A stretch of DNA of 51,952 nt from contig JANQQV010000028.1 of the NCBI GenBank assembly GCA_028284865.1, positions 1 through 51,952 on the forward strand, in the 5' to 3' direction. The notes under the pieces were generated by a model that saw only the letters and a program-made list of their open reading frames with translations, was not told the DNA's origin and did no database searches. Below, one piece after another: positions 25,218-34,508 of this stretch. This DNA is from Rhodothermales bacterium. Its GTDB lineage: Bacteria; Bacteroidota; Rhodothermia; Rhodothermales; UBA10348. Made by a program: the position numbers and the translations under genes. Position 1 is the stretch's first letter. The number at the start of each line of letters is the position of its first letter.

Positions 25218-26477
25218 GTGCGCAGACGATACACAAATCTCGACCCTGTCGCGCTTCTGGCGTGGGCGGCTTTGGTCATCATCGGGATCATGGCCATCTA
25301 TTCGGCTACGCATGGTCCCTCGTCCGAATTCTACCAGTTCAACCCGCGGCAGAATTTCAGCAACCAGATCATGTGGCTGGGCATCTGCCTGGTCGGAATG
25401 GTCATTGCGCTGGTTTTGCCCATCCGCTTCTTCCAACAAGCGGCCTTCCCGATATACGGCGTTACCATCCTGCTTCTGTTGGCAGCGCTGGTCTTCGGAC
25501 GCGAGGTGAACGGCGCAAAATCGTGGCTGTACTTTGGCCCGATCGGCCTTCAGGTGTCTGAAATGGCGAAGGTCGGGACGATCCTTGCCGTCGCTCAGGT
25601 GGTCGGCATGCGTCGACCCAAGACCATGGATCTGCGTTTCGCCTTCCTTCTCGTAGGCGTAATCATGTTGCCGGCGGCCTTGATCGTCCTTCAGAATGAC
25701 ACGGGAACGGCGCTGGTTTTCTTCGGGCTCGTGCCGATCGTCCTGTTCTGGTCCGGCCTGGATATGAACCTGTTGATGATGATGATTGCGCCGGCAATCG
25801 CTGGGTATTTCGCGATTGTATCGATGCCCACCGCCATCATTTTCGTGTTGCTGTTCATCGGCTTCATGTACTGGCGAACACGTGACACGCGCATCAGCAT
25901 CGTCACCGCCATCATGACAGGTGGAGTGGTAGCACTGGCCAACGTGGCCATCACCATGGTCCTCAGCGACTATCAGGTCCAGCGGATCATGTCATTCACC
26001 GATCCTGGGGCCGAGCAGTTTCGTCAAAACGTGGGCTTCCACCAGGTGAACTCGATGGCAGCCATCGGGAGTGGAGGCTGGTTCGGCAAAGGATTCCTGG
26101 AGGGCACCCAGACGCAGGGCGGTTACGTCTTTGAGCAGAGCACTGACTTCATCTTTTCCGTCATTGGGGAAGAGTGGGGCTTCTTTGGAAGCCTGGTGGT
26201 GATGATCCTGTTCGCCGTGCTGTTGATCCGCTTGCTGCAGCTGGGCGCCAACATGAAGCACCCGTTCGGCGTGCTGATCGCCGCAGGTGCGGCGGGGATC
26301 TACCTCATCCACATCTTCATCAACATCGGGATGGCGACCTCGCTACTCCCTGTGATCGGGATTCCGCTGCCATTCATCTCCTACGGCGGATCAGCGCTGC
26401 TCGCCAACACCGCCTTGTTGGCCATCGTCCTGTCACTGCATCTCAAGAAGGACGATTTCTCGATATACGGGTACTGA
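25218..26477 (+). CDS. rodA: Rod-shape determining protein RodA (SEDS glycosyltransferase)
   Basis: Integral membrane peptidoglycan polymerase of the SEDS family, 419 residues, about ten membrane helices. It starts at GTG (MRRRYTNLDPVALLAWAALVIIGIMAIYSATHG). Family motifs: GREVNGAKSWLYFGPIGLQVSEMAKVGTILAVA, LIVLQNDTGTALVFFGLVPIVLFWSG (with the catalytic-region Asp), GSGGWFGKGFLEGTQTQGGYVFEQSTDFIFSVIGEEWGFFGSL, and GIPLPFISYGGSALLANTALLAIVLSLH. The segment between about residues 185 and 270 is a little longer than in E. coli. It works with the PBP2 encoded 7 bp upstream, so cells are probably rod-shaped. Confidence 0.96.
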   Translation: MRRRYTNLDPVALLAWAALVIIGIMAIYSATHGPSSEFYQFNPRQNFSNQIMWLGICLVGMVIALVLPIRFFQQAAFPIYGVTILLLLAALVFGREVNGAKSWLYFGPIGLQVSEMAKVGTILAVAQVVGMRRPKTMDLRFAFLLVGVIMLPAALIVLQNDTGTALVFFGLVPIVLFWSGLDMNLLMMMIAPAIAGYFAIVSMPTAIIFVLLFIGFMYWRTRDTRISIVTAIMTGGVVALANVAITMVLSDYQVQRIMSFTDPGAEQFRQNVGFHQVNSMAAIGSGGWFGKGFLEGTQTQGGYVFEQSTDFIFSVIGEEWGFFGSLVVMILFAVLLIRLLQLGANMKHPFGVLIAAGAAGIYLIHIFINIGMATSLLPVIGIPLPFISYGGSALLANTALLAIVLSLHLKKDDFSIYGY

Positions 26478-26542
26478 CCGGGAGTTAATCACCCACTCAA
26501 GAGCGCCGATACCAAGACAGAGTCCATCAAAACGTTTCTGTC

Positions 26543-27190
26543 ATGGTTCAGTCATTCTCGCTTCTTCGCTCGCATGCCGATGCGGATATGCCCTCTGTCA
26601 CGGGCGTGTTGGGTCAGGCCATGGTGTTTGTTCTCGTGCTTGTTGGCCTGGCCGTTGGCCTGACACCCGCCGACGAAGCGCTCGACTACCATTTCACGGA
26701 TGAGAACGGCTTCATCACCGCTCTTTCTGCGTTTTTCCTGGCTGTCTCGTCGGCATTCTGCGTAGCGCGGCTGGCGCTGTTTCCCTCCGGATCATTTCGG
26801 CAGAAATACACCTGGACCCTGCTCGCATCAGGGTTCGCGTTCCTGGCCATCGACGAAGTGTTCATGATCCATGAGCAGATCGGGTGGTGGATGGACGATG
26901 CCTACTCCTCCGGTCCGTTCCGCAATTGGAATGACATTGTCGTTATCGGTTATGGCGTGATCGCAATATTCCTGTTCGCTCCAACGGCGCGCGTCCTGGC
27001 CCGTCTACCCGTGATGCCGTTCTTGATGATGGCCGCGTTCCTGGCCTACACGGCACACACGGCCATTGACTCCCTGGCGACCAATGCCACGGTAGCCAGC
27101 ATGATCGTGGAAGAGAGCTTCAAGTTGCTGTGCGCACTTCTGCTTGCTGCCAGTGCTTTCGAAGGGTTGAAAGCCGTCTCGAAGGACTGA
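26543..27190 (+). CDS. Six-helix membrane protein of unknown function
   Basis: A hydrophobic protein of 215 residues (200 if it starts at ATG 26588) that I do not recognise. Six likely membrane helices: VTGVLGQAMVFVLVLVGLAVGL, FITALSAFFLAVSSAFCVARLAL, YTWTLLASGFAFLAIDEVFMIHE, NDIVVIGYGVIAIFLFAPTARV, MPFLMMAAFLAYTAHTAIDSLA and SFKLLCALLLAASAFEGL. Charged or polar residues lie in or beside helices: DE-x4-HE in the third, H-x4-D in the fifth, EES before the sixth. That pattern could form a buried metal or proton site, but this is inference. It follows rodA by 65 bp and converges on sdaA. Confidence 0.72.
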   Translation: MVQSFSLLRSHADADMPSVTGVLGQAMVFVLVLVGLAVGLTPADEALDYHFTDENGFITALSAFFLAVSSAFCVARLALFPSGSFRQKYTWTLLASGFAFLAIDEVFMIHEQIGWWMDDAYSSGPFRNWNDIVVIGYGVIAIFLFAPTARVLARLPVMPFLMMAAFLAYTAHTAIDSLATNATVASMIVEESFKLLCALLLAASAFEGLKAVSKD

Positions 27191-27226
27191 TCGCCAGCGG
27201 CGACTCTCGGCAATTCCACATTGACT

Positions 27227-28609
27227 CTAGCACTCGGTGATGCTGACGGCGAGACCGCCGAGGGAGGTTTCCTTGAATTTGTGGGACATTTCCTCCCCCG
27301 TCTGTTTCATCGCCGAAATGCAGGCATCGAGCGTCATGATGTGGTGACCACTGCCGCGTAATGCCAGCGAGGCCGCCGTGAACGCTTTGATGGCTCCGAA
27401 TCCATTGCGTTCGATACAGGGGACCTGTACCAGGCCTGCAACGGGGTCGCATGTCAGCCCGAGATGGTGCTCAAGCGCGATTTCCGCGGCGTTCTCTACC
27501 TGGGCGACCGTGCCACCGAGCACAGCGCAGAGTCCGGCGGCGGCCATGGCGGAGGCCGAGCCGACCTCACCCTGACAGCCCACTTCGGCGCCAGAAATAC
27601 TGCTACGGTGTTTGATCAGGCCGCCAATGGCCGCCGCCGTCAACAGGAAATCGTGCACACCGTCCAGATCCAGCCCCTCGTGTTCGACCATGTAGTACAG
27701 CACGGCTGGAATGACGCCCGCCGCGCCATTCGTAGGTGCGGTGACGACCATGTGGCCCGCGGCATTCTCCTCATTCACGGCCATGGCGTAGGCGCACAGC
27801 CAATCGTTCATGCTCACACGACCGCGACCGGCGGCCAGCTCCTCCTTCAGGTGTCGCGCGCGCCGTTTGACGTTCAATCCGCCAGGTAGCGTACCGTCCG
27901 TGGACAGGCCATTCTCGACACACGCCTTCATCACGGACCAGATTTCGTCCAGGCCGCGATCGAGCTCTTTGTCGCCGTGATATTTGTGTTCGTTCTCCCG
28001 CTTCATGCCGGCAATGGACAGACCGGAAGCTGCCGACATCGTGAGCATGTCCCGGCCCGATTCGAACGGATACGGAAACCCCGTTGCGTCCTCCATGGCC
28101 AGCGGTGCCTCGATATCATCGATTTCATCTTCGCCCGTGATGAAGCCACCCCCGATCGAGAAGTATCGACGTTCCAGAACGGGCTCCTCGTCGCGGACCA
28201 ACTGGAAGATCATGCCATTCGGATGCTCAGGGAGGGGTTCGCCGCGATCAAAGATCACATCATCGGGAGGGGCGAATGCCGCGCTCCATCCATCACCCTC
28301 GACGCGTACGCCCTGCCAGAGCTCGGCCATGAGATCATTGACGTTCTCCGCGATCAGACTCCGGGGCGAGTACCCATTCAGTCCGAGCACGACTGCCCTG
28401 TCGGTAGCGTGTCCCTGTCCTGTCCAGGCCAGAGATCCTTTGAGAATGCAACGGATCCGGATCGCGCTGGCATCGACACTCATTGAGCCACTATCGGCCT
28501 GCCGGCGAATGCATCGGCGAAAGGCCAGCGCAGCCACCATCGGGCCCATGGTGTGGGAGCTCGATGGACCGACGCCCACCTTGAACAAATCAAGCGCAGA
28601 GATGAACAT
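27227..28609 (-). CDS. sdaA: L-serine dehydratase (iron-sulfur, single chain)
   Basis: Cytosolic L-serine ammonia-lyase, 460 residues, converting serine to pyruvate and ammonia with a [4Fe-4S] cluster. The N-terminal beta domain begins [24 protein letters not shown] and runs to about 170; the catalytic alpha domain holds [55 protein letters not shown] and [20 protein letters not shown]. The cysteines in GCQG, LTCDP and VPC match cluster ligands. Both domains are in one chain, as in E. coli SdaA. It probably shares a short minus-strand unit with the DUF2306 and NTF2-like genes upstream (15 bp gap). Confidence 0.96.
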   Translation of the reverse strand: MFISALDLFKVGVGPSSSHTMGPMVAALAFRRCIRRQADSGSMSVDASAIRIRCILKGSLAWTGQGHATDRAVVLGLNGYSPRSLIAENVNDLMAELWQGVRVEGDGWSAAFAPPDDVIFDRGEPLPEHPNGMIFQLVRDEEPVLERRYFSIGGGFITGEDEIDDIEAPLAMEDATGFPYPFESGRDMLTMSAASGLSIAGMKRENEHKYHGDKELDRGLDEIWSVMKACVENGLSTDGTLPGGLNVKRRARHLKEELAAGRGRVSMNDWLCAYAMAVNEENAAGHMVVTAPTNGAAGVIPAVLYYMVEHEGLDLDGVHDFLLTAAAIGGLIKHRSSISGAEVGCQGEVGSASAMAAAGLCAVLGGTVAQVENAAEIALEHHLGLTCDPVAGLVQVPCIERNGFGAIKAFTAASLALRGSGHHIMTLDACISAMKQTGEEMSHKFKETSLGGLAVSITEC

Positions 28610-28624
28610 GTGTTCGTGATTCAG

Positions 28625-29224
28625 CTACTTCCGGGTGAGAATCATCCACTCGGCAATGATCAGATTGGGGACCCAGCACAGCCAGGCGATGGCCGTGTAC
28701 GCAGCCTCGAATTCCATGCCCATCGCACCGGTCAGGACAGGTAGGAGGATTCGCAGGGAGACCGCTGCCAGGGTCAATGAGAAGTTGCGGATCATCCACA
28801 TCCGGTGAGAACCCTTGTTGCCTTGCCGGATCCGGATCCAAGCGAAGGCAATGGAGACCAACCAAAGAATGGCCAGCGCCGCAAAGCCGGTTTGCCCGGC
28901 GAAGCCGCCGAAGGTCAACTGGGAAAGAAAGAGCCCGGCAAGCCCCGCCCAGATGACCGCCAGCGCATACATGCGCCCGAGCCATCGATGCCATGCCATA
29001 TGCTTGCGCCGTAGCCAGGGACTGAACTGGATGGGTCCGAGAAGCAATGCCAGCCCGCCCCCGATCACATGGCCATAGCCTGCAAAAGGGTAGGTGGTGA
29101 AGCGATCCCGTATGGCCTCCGGAACGACATCGTCAGGAAGGAACATGAAGGCGAACCCATACAGGGCGATCATCACGGAAAGGACCGACAGGACGCGGAA
29201 TGACCATTTCCGGACCATGATCAC
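28625..29224 (-). CDS. DUF2306 membrane protein
   Basis: Membrane protein of 199 residues with about five to six helices, matching the DUF2306 pattern: YPFAGYGHVIGGGLALLLGPIQF, RRKHMAWHRWLGRMYALAVIWAG, and GSHRMWMIRNFSLTLAAVSLRI. The conserved His residues (GH, WHRWLGR, HRMW) suggest haem or metal binding, as speculated for this cytochrome-b-like fold, but function is not known. The start is either GTG 29224, which overlaps the upstream stop as GTGA, or ATG 29218. It follows the NTF2-like gene directly and precedes sdaA. Confidence 0.85.
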   Translation of the reverse strand: MIMVRKWSFRVLSVLSVMIALYGFAFMFLPDDVVPEAIRDRFTTYPFAGYGHVIGGGLALLLGPIQFSPWLRRKHMAWHRWLGRMYALAVIWAGLAGLFLSQLTFGGFAGQTGFAALAILWLVSIAFAWIRIRQGNKGSHRMWMIRNFSLTLAAVSLRILLPVLTGAMGMEFEAAYTAIAWLCWVPNLIIAEWMILTRK

Positions 29225-29709
29225 TCCTCGGAGGTGTCAAACATCCAGCCCATGATCCACCAGCGATCTCCATCGTGCCAGAGCGTAATCGTATTGACGC
29301 CTCCGGTGTACGGTTCGCCATCAGGCTCGCGCGACGCCGCATAGCGACTCCACACGTGAGCCATATTGCCATGTCTGAGAACTTCGCGATCGACTTCCCA
29401 CTCCCAGAACGGCTGGCTGCGAGGAGCATTGTCGCCATAGAACCCTTCGAGCGTCATCCGATTGACGAAGGCATTGCCGTCGGCGTCTTCGCCAGCAATG
29501 GCGACCCAGGCTTCCGGGTGATGAAGCGTTTTGTCGCGAGCATAGTCGCCAGGCTCACCTGCTGGGCCGGAAACGACTTCATAGTAGGCTTTGATGATGG
29601 CATCGATACTCTCGACATCGGCCGGGTCAGCCTCCTGGGCGTGTGCCATTGGCGCGAGCAGCAAGACGGCCACGAGCATGGCCCCCAAAAAGGGAATTCG
29701 GTTGAACAT
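29221..29709 (-). CDS. Exported NTF2/SnoaL-like protein
   Basis: Secreted protein of 162 residues: signal peptide MFNRIPFLGAMLVAVLLLAPMAHAQ, then one cone-shaped NTF2-like domain (DUF4440/SnoaL type). Features are SIDAIIKAYYEVVSGPAG at the first helix, LEGFYGDN, MAHVWSRYAASREPDGEPYTGGVNTITLWHDGDRWWIMGWMFD at the end. Such proteins are often ligand binders or weak enzymes; substrate is unknown. Its TGA overlaps a possible GTG start of the DUF2306 gene, so the two are probably co-translated. Confidence 0.82.
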   Translation of the reverse strand: MFNRIPFLGAMLVAVLLLAPMAHAQEADPADVESIDAIIKAYYEVVSGPAGEPGDYARDKTLHHPEAWVAIAGEDADGNAFVNRMTLEGFYGDNAPRSQPFWEWEVDREVLRHGNMAHVWSRYAASREPDGEPYTGGVNTITLWHDGDRWWIMGWMFDTSEE

Positions 29710-29790
29710 GGTTCAGGCGGGTTGGATAAAGGAGTCGAAAGGTACGCAGGACCAGCTGTTGTCGCTTCGTGGGCTATGCCCTCTAGTTGG

Positions 29791-30204
29791 TCACTCGGAC
29801 ACTTTCATTCTGGAGAATGGAAAGCCTCCACATCCGTCCCGAGGAGAGGATCGGTCCGCAGATTCGGCTTCGAGGGCCTCGGAGGCGGTATCGACGTCCC
29901 ACACAGCGTAGCAGTATGCCCACTCCCAAGGCGCCATGTCTTCAAGAGTCAACCAATCGACCCGCGTGAAGCGAGCGTTCGTGGAATCCGTCGCTGGCGA
30001 TTCCAATAGCAATCGGTGCTCGGCAACGGCTACGATGCGGTACAGCGTCCTTGGCGTTTGATGCCACGTCGAGTCAGTGATCGAATATGTGATGCCGTAA
30101 TCATCAGCAAAGTCGCCACGAGGGAAATCCATGGCTGCAGGTCTGCAACCCGTCACGATCAGTAGCGCGGCATACAAGGCGGCTTTGCACAGGGATGAGT
30201 TCAT
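29791..30204 (-). CDS. Small lipoprotein, unknown function
   Basis: A 137-residue protein with a lipoprotein leader, MNSSLCKAALYAALLIVTGC, so lipid-anchored after export. I recognise no domain. The mature part has alternating strands (YGITYSITDSTWHQTPRTLYRIVAVAEHRLLLES), a Trp-rich section (PWEWAYCYAVWDV) and a Gly/Cys segment near the end. Its ATG overlaps the stop of an upstream frame (ATGA at 30201-30204), suggesting a two-gene unit. Confidence 0.7.
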   Translation of the reverse strand: MNSSLCKAALYAALLIVTGCRPAAMDFPRGDFADDYGITYSITDSTWHQTPRTLYRIVAVAEHRLLLESPATDSTNARFTRVDWLTLEDMAPWEWAYCYAVWDVDTASEALEAESADRSSPRDGCGGFPFSRMKVSE

Positions 30205-30572
30205 GAATGCAGAATCGGGGTGGGTTCGTGTGTTCGCAACGTGAAGCGATCACCCGGACAAGGACTCCGGGGAAGCAAGGGCAGAAGATAGCGTTTCGCG
30301 GGTGGGAGCTCGACTGTGAAGCGGTTTTCATCCATTTCGGGCAGGATTGCAGAAACGCGGGGAAGCTCATCATCACATAGGACTACATCGCCAGAAAACC
30401 AGGATCCCACTCTGATTCCGACATCCCGCCCGTCCTCGGAATCTGCCGCTTGGCGCAACCAGAATCCGTTCGTCGATCGAAAGGTGCCGTTGTCCTCGTC
30501 GGCGCGCTTATTCGCGCGCCACACCCACGCAACGCATCCCCTTGACCCATGTCTACCGCAGCCCGCGTTCAA
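30201..30572 (-). CDS. Possible small protein coupled to the lipoprotein gene
   Basis: An open frame of up to 123 residues ends with an ATGA overlap onto the lipoprotein gene, which favours a real gene. The C-terminal part looks protein-like (GIRVGSWFSGDVVLCDDELPRVSAILPEMDENRFTVELPPAKRYLLPLLP) but I recognise no family. The annotated ATG at 30572 would overlap the divergent kinase gene by 24 bp, and the first 25 residues look like non-coding translation; an internal GTG may be the true start. If it is not a gene, 30205-30548 is intergenic and holds nothing else I can name. Confidence 0.4.
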   Translation of the reverse strand: MNAGCGRHGSRGCVAWVWRANKRADEDNGTFRSTNGFWLRQAADSEDGRDVGIRVGSWFSGDVVLCDDELPRVSAILPEMDENRFTVELPPAKRYLLPLLPRSPCPGDRFTLRTHEPTPILHS

Positions 30573-31691
30573 GCCGCTACCATACCCCGCCCCTGGGCGG
30601 ACTGGTTCAACCTGCCAGCTTATTTGCTGGTGTGGTCGATTCCTGGTGTAGCCGCTCTAAGCTTCTACTACCTGAATCAGACGGTAACGGCCCAGCCTCT
30701 CAACTGGTCGTACGCGTTGGTGTCTACGCTTCCCAACTGGTACATCTGGGCTTTTCTGACGCCGGCCATCATTCGGATCACCCAGACCTTTCCGCTGGAG
30801 CAAGACAGTTGGAAAAAGGTGATTCTGACCGTCCACATCCCGGCGCTGATTGCCAGCATGCTGGTCCATTCAGCCGTCAATCTCATGCTGTTCCGCACAG
30901 CAGGGCTGCATGAAGAGGTCACCTTTGGACTTTATCAAGTCCACTTCTTCACCCGGATCCATGCCAACATTTTCACCTACATGGCCATCGTGGGGCTTTT
31001 CTCGGCGTGGGAATACTATCGTCGATACATGAACCGGGAAGCGCAGACATCCGCGTTGCAGGTCCAGCTGGCACAGGCCAATCTGCGGGCGCTGAAGATG
31101 CAGATCCACCCGCACTTCCTGTTCAACACGCTCCATTCGGTCGCCGCGCTTGTCCGCAAGTCGGAAAACAAGCTGGCGGTCAACATGCTCGGCCAGTTGG
31201 GAGAGTTTCTTCGTCTGGCTCTTGAGAACAAAGGGCAGCAGGAGATTCCGCTCGAGCAGGAATTGGATTTCCTGCGCCGGTACCTGGCCATCGAACAGAC
31301 CCGATTCGGCGATCGCTTGAGCGTCGAGATCGAGATGGATGATGCCGCGCATGGCGCTTACGTACCAAACCTCATTTTGCAGCCCATCGTGGAGAACGCC
31401 ATTCATCATGGCATCTCTCCATCGATGGACGAAGGCAAGATTCGCATTGAAGCTCGCCTTGAAAACGGCTCTGTCAGCATGACAGTGGCCGACAACGGTC
31501 CAGGCCTCCGCAACCCGGAGCGACTGAACAAAGGGGTCGGCGTCGGAAACACCCAGGAGCGCCTTGAAAACCTTTACGGAACTGAGCAGGACTTCAGCTT
31601 CCGGAATGGTGAGCTGGGTGGACTGGAAGTCAACATCCGCGTGCCGTTCACCACGCAACCCATCATGCAATTACCCAACGAAGTAGAGTAG
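30549..31691 (+). CDS. LytS/YehU-type sensor histidine kinase
   Basis: Membrane histidine kinase of 380 residues. Four helices lie in the first 155 residues with little extracellular loop. A coiled linker (MNREAQTSALQVQLAQANLRALKMQ) leads to the His_kinase domain: IHPHFLFNTLHSV, with His189 the expected phospho-acceptor, then RLALENKGQQEIPLEQELDFLRRYLAIEQTRFGDRL. The ATPase part has an N-box (PNLILQPIVENAIHHG) and G-boxes (VADNGPGL, GVGVGNTQERLENLYG). The signal is unknown; such kinases with bare helices often sense membrane or small-molecule cues. The partner LytTR regulator starts 2 bp after the stop. Confidence 0.94.
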   Translation: MSTAARVQAATIPRPWADWFNLPAYLLVWSIPGVAALSFYYLNQTVTAQPLNWSYALVSTLPNWYIWAFLTPAIIRITQTFPLEQDSWKKVILTVHIPALIASMLVHSAVNLMLFRTAGLHEEVTFGLYQVHFFTRIHANIFTYMAIVGLFSAWEYYRRYMNREAQTSALQVQLAQANLRALKMQIHPHFLFNTLHSVAALVRKSENKLAVNMLGQLGEFLRLALENKGQQEIPLEQELDFLRRYLAIEQTRFGDRLSVEIEMDDAAHGAYVPNLILQPIVENAIHHGISPSMDEGKIRIEARLENGSVSMTVADNGPGLRNPERLNKGVGVGNTQERLENLYGTEQDFSFRNGELGGLEVNIRVPFTTQPIMQLPNEVE

Positions 31692-31693
31692 CT

Positions 31694-32467
31694 ATGGAAG
31701 CTCCGTTGAACGTGGTTATTGTCGATGACGAGTCGCTCGCACGAGACACCGTGCGACTGCTGCTCGAAGAAGTCACAGATATGGAAGTCGTCGCTGAAGC
31801 AGCGGACGGCGTTCAGGCCGTGGAAGCCATTCGTGCCCACGACCCCGACCTCGTCTTCCTGGATGTACAAATGCCAGGTCTGACGGGATTGGAAGTCGTC
31901 TCCGAAGTGGGGGCCGACCGGATGCCTCCGGTAGTATTCGTGACGGCGTACGACGAGTATGCGGTCAAGGCATTTGAAACGAGCGCCATCGACTATCTGG
32001 TCAAGCCGTTTTCAGATGATCGATTTGAGGCGGCACTCGATCGGGCACGCAGCCAAGTACAGCAGGTCCGTCGTGCTGATCTCGAGAACCGTCTGCGCCA
32101 GCTTCTTGCAGAGACGCGCACCCCTGCTGCGCCCAAGCAGGATGTCCGCTTCATGATCAAGGAGCGCGGCTCCATCCGCTTTGTGGAAGCGGGCGAGATC
32201 AATTGGGTCGAAGCTGCCGGTGACTACGTCATTCTGCATGACGGTGAGAGCAAGAGCATGATTCGCGAGACGATGACCGGGATGGAGAAAAAGCTCCCCT
32301 CGGATCGCTTTGTCCGGATCCACCGGTCGACCATCGTAGCCATTGATGCGATTCGCGAGATCAAACCCTACTTCCACGGTGACTACATCGTGTACCTGAA
32401 AGACGGTACCGAACTGAAGTTGTCCCGGCGCTACTGGCCGCATGTGGAAGAGGTCCTCGGAGGGTGA
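31694..32467 (+). CDS. LytTR-family response regulator
   Basis: Response regulator of 257 residues. The receiver domain (about 5-122) has the acidic pocket DDE (11-13), phospho-acceptor Asp57 (FLDVQMPG), Thr of VTAYDEYA, and Lys of IDYLVKPF. A linker with many Arg and Gln precedes a LytTR DNA-binding domain (about 155-255: [60 protein letters not shown]). Paired with the kinase immediately upstream. Targets are unknown; the fasciclin gene that follows after 158 bp is a candidate. Confidence 0.95.
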   Translation: MEAPLNVVIVDDESLARDTVRLLLEEVTDMEVVAEAADGVQAVEAIRAHDPDLVFLDVQMPGLTGLEVVSEVGADRMPPVVFVTAYDEYAVKAFETSAIDYLVKPFSDDRFEAALDRARSQVQQVRRADLENRLRQLLAETRTPAAPKQDVRFMIKERGSIRFVEAGEINWVEAAGDYVILHDGESKSMIRETMTGMEKKLPSDRFVRIHRSTIVAIDAIREIKPYFHGDYIVYLKDGTELKLSRRYWPHVEEVLGG

Positions 32468-32625
32468 CCAGCCGTTCGCCGACGGCCATCGCCGCTTGTC
32501 GAGACGGAGCGCACTCCATCTCAATAGAGTGTCCGTCGCTCGAAAAACCCCGTAGACTTCGGCCAGATGATGATTCGAATCGATCGGATCAGTTGAACAC
32601 ACCCCGACATCACCACCACAGAACA

Positions 32626-33114
32626 ATGAAGAATTTCCTCACGCTCGCACTCGTAGCCATCTTGGCCATCTGGAGTGCTCCTGCAGCCACGGCGCAGGCA
32701 GACACCGACAAAGACATCGTTGATATCGCTGTCGAAGCCGGCACGTTCAACACGCTGGTCGCAGCCGTTCAGGCCGCCGATCTCGTTGACGTCCTCAAGG
32801 GCGACGGTCCTTTCACGGTCTTCGCTCCGACCGACGAGGCATTTGCTGCCCTTCCGGAAGGCACGGTAGAAAACCTGCTCAAGCCGGAAAACAAAGATCA
32901 GCTGATTGCTGTCCTGACCTACCACGTCGTTCCAGGAAAAGTCACGTCCGCTGACGTTGTCAAGCTGACGGAAGCCACGACGGTACAGGGCTCCACGATC
33001 GACATCAAACTGAAAGGAGACAAAGTTCTCGTCGACGGTGCAACCGTAGTCGCGGTTGACATCGCAGCCAAGAACGGCGTCATCCACGTCATTGACGCGG
33101 TGATCCTTCCGTAA
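32626..33114 (+). CDS. Secreted fasciclin (FAS1) domain protein
   Basis: Exported protein of 162 residues: signal peptide ending AATAQ, then one FAS1 domain. Both family motifs are clear: [23 protein letters not shown] (H1 region), [13 protein letters not shown], and [11 protein letters not shown] (H2 region). FAS1 domains mediate adhesion or matrix interactions. The frame runs upstream to 32464 but the extension lacks a plausible leader; ATG 32626 starts the signal peptide. It is a close paralogue of the lipoprotein at 33949-34461, with long stretches of matching DNA. A strong terminator follows. Confidence 0.93.
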   Translation: MKNFLTLALVAILAIWSAPAATAQADTDKDIVDIAVEAGTFNTLVAAVQAADLVDVLKGDGPFTVFAPTDEAFAALPEGTVENLLKPENKDQLIAVLTYHVVPGKVTSADVVKLTEATTVQGSTIDIKLKGDKVLVDGATVVAVDIAAKNGVIHVIDAVILP

Positions 33115-33137
33115 CGTCATCGGAAGACACCAGTCAT

Positions 33138-33174
33138 AAGGGGGCACCTCGGCGGGGGGTGCCCCCTTTTCTTT
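33138..33174 (+). terminator. Rho-independent terminator after first fasciclin gene
   Basis: GGGGGCACC (33140-33148) pairs with GGTGCCCCC (33158-33166) around a short loop, flanked by AA and TTTT so the stem extends, and followed by TTTTCTTTT. It lies 25 bp after the stop codon. Confidence 0.93.
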
Positions 33175-33259
33175 TGCCCGCACATTTTTGGGTTGGCCTT
33201 TCGTTAAGGAGCCGTGTTCATACTGAAAGCCGACCTCATTCAGGAAGCCCGATTTCGCC

Positions 33260-33709
33260 ATGATCACCCACCATCACCGATCCGAGCAGTGGATCGACAA
33301 ACCTCGCGATGAGGTTTTTGCCTTTTTCTCCAATGCTGCCAACCTGGAGCGCATTACCCCTGAAGAGTTGAGCTTCCAGATTCTGTCAGAGCAGCCCATC
33401 GAAATGAAGGTCGGAGCGTTGATCGACTATCAGATCCGCCTGGCCGGTATTCCATTCAAGTGGAAAACCGAGATCACGGGCTGGAATCCACCCCACGAAT
33501 TCGAGGATACCCAGTTGAAGGGTCCTTACGCCAAGTGGATTCATGTGCACCGGTTCGAGGACCACGGCGATCGAACGTTGATCGTTGACGAGGTCGAATA
33601 CGCACTCCCCCTCTCGCCGCTCGGCGATCTGGTTTATCCGCTGATCAAGCTTCAGCTCGGCCGCATTTTCGACCACCGGAAGAAGGTGATAATCGACGTG
33701 TTTTCATAG
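33260..33709 (+). CDS. SRPBCC (START/cyclase-like) ligand-binding protein
   Basis: Cytosolic protein of 149 residues with the SRPBCC helix-grip fold. Typical features: opening strand and helix SEQWIDKPRDEVFAFFSNAANLERITPEELSFQIL, a beta core (GALIDYQIRLAGIPFKWKTEITGWNPPHEFEDTQLKGPYAKWIHVHRFED) and the C-terminal helix. Many members bind lipids or aromatic ligands; some are cyclases. No catalytic motif is evident. It stands between the two fasciclin genes without obvious co-transcription. Confidence 0.88.
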   Translation: MITHHHRSEQWIDKPRDEVFAFFSNAANLERITPEELSFQILSEQPIEMKVGALIDYQIRLAGIPFKWKTEITGWNPPHEFEDTQLKGPYAKWIHVHRFEDHGDRTLIVDEVEYALPLSPLGDLVYPLIKLQLGRIFDHRKKVIIDVFS

Positions 33710-33948
33710 CGTCGGAGCGCGAATCGGGTCGGCGGATCAGTGCGTCAATCATGCTGCGAAAACGCGCTCTGATCGCTTCTTGAGCCGGTTTTGTGGTGGT
33801 TTGGTGAACCTCTTGAAAACCACTGCCTCTTGTCGCGTGCAGGTGCCGCTTATCGACGATTGATAGGGCCAGGGGCCACAGTGGGAGATCTTTCAAACTG
33901 TAACCCCGCCGGGACCCTCCGGCACCACCAAATCTTTCGAGAGGGATC

Positions 33949-34461
33949 ATGAAAGCTTTTTCCAAACTCACCGCACTTTTTCTGATGCTGGTCCTCGTCG
34001 GTTGCGACAGCGACAGCAATTCCAATGATGAGATGGAAGCACCTGCAAGCAATATCGTCGAGACGGCGATTGCAGCTGGTTCTTTCAACACGCTGGTAGC
34101 AGCAGTTCAGGCCGCTGACCTCGTAGACACGCTCACGAGCGCAGGCCCGTTCACGGTCTTCGCTCCGACCGACGAAGCATTTGCCGCACTGCCAGCTGGC
34201 ACGGTAGAGTCCCTGCTTCTCCCTGAGAACAAGGATCAGCTCGTCGCCATCCTCACGTACCACGTAGTTGCCGGCCAGGTCACGTCCGATCAGGTAGTTG
34301 GTCTGTCCAAAGCCGCAACGGTACAGGGTGCTGAGCTTGACATCGCCGTTGTCGACGGTGCCGTCAAGATCAACGACGCAACGGTTGTCTCCGCAGACGT
34401 CATGACGTCGAACGGTGTCATCCACGTGATCGATAGCGTCCTCCTGCCGCCGACCAACTAA
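33949..34461 (+). CDS. Fasciclin (FAS1) domain lipoprotein
   Basis: Exported lipoprotein of 170 residues. The leader [19 protein letters not shown] ends in a lipobox, followed by a flexible acidic Ser/Asn linker ([11 protein letters not shown]) and one FAS1 domain: [48 protein letters not shown]. It is nearly the same protein as the secreted 32626-33114 product apart from the lipid anchor, so the pair gives one soluble and one membrane-held adhesion module. The 239 bp before it contain small stems but no recognisable site. Confidence 0.93.
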   Translation: MKAFSKLTALFLMLVLVGCDSDSNSNDEMEAPASNIVETAIAAGSFNTLVAAVQAADLVDTLTSAGPFTVFAPTDEAFAALPAGTVESLLLPENKDQLVAILTYHVVAGQVTSDQVVGLSKAATVQGAELDIAVVDGAVKINDATVVSADVMTSNGVIHVIDSVLLPPTN

Positions 34462-34508
34462 GTCTGTCGCACTTTCGTCCGGGTTGACCATCATAACCCA
34501 CGGCGACG

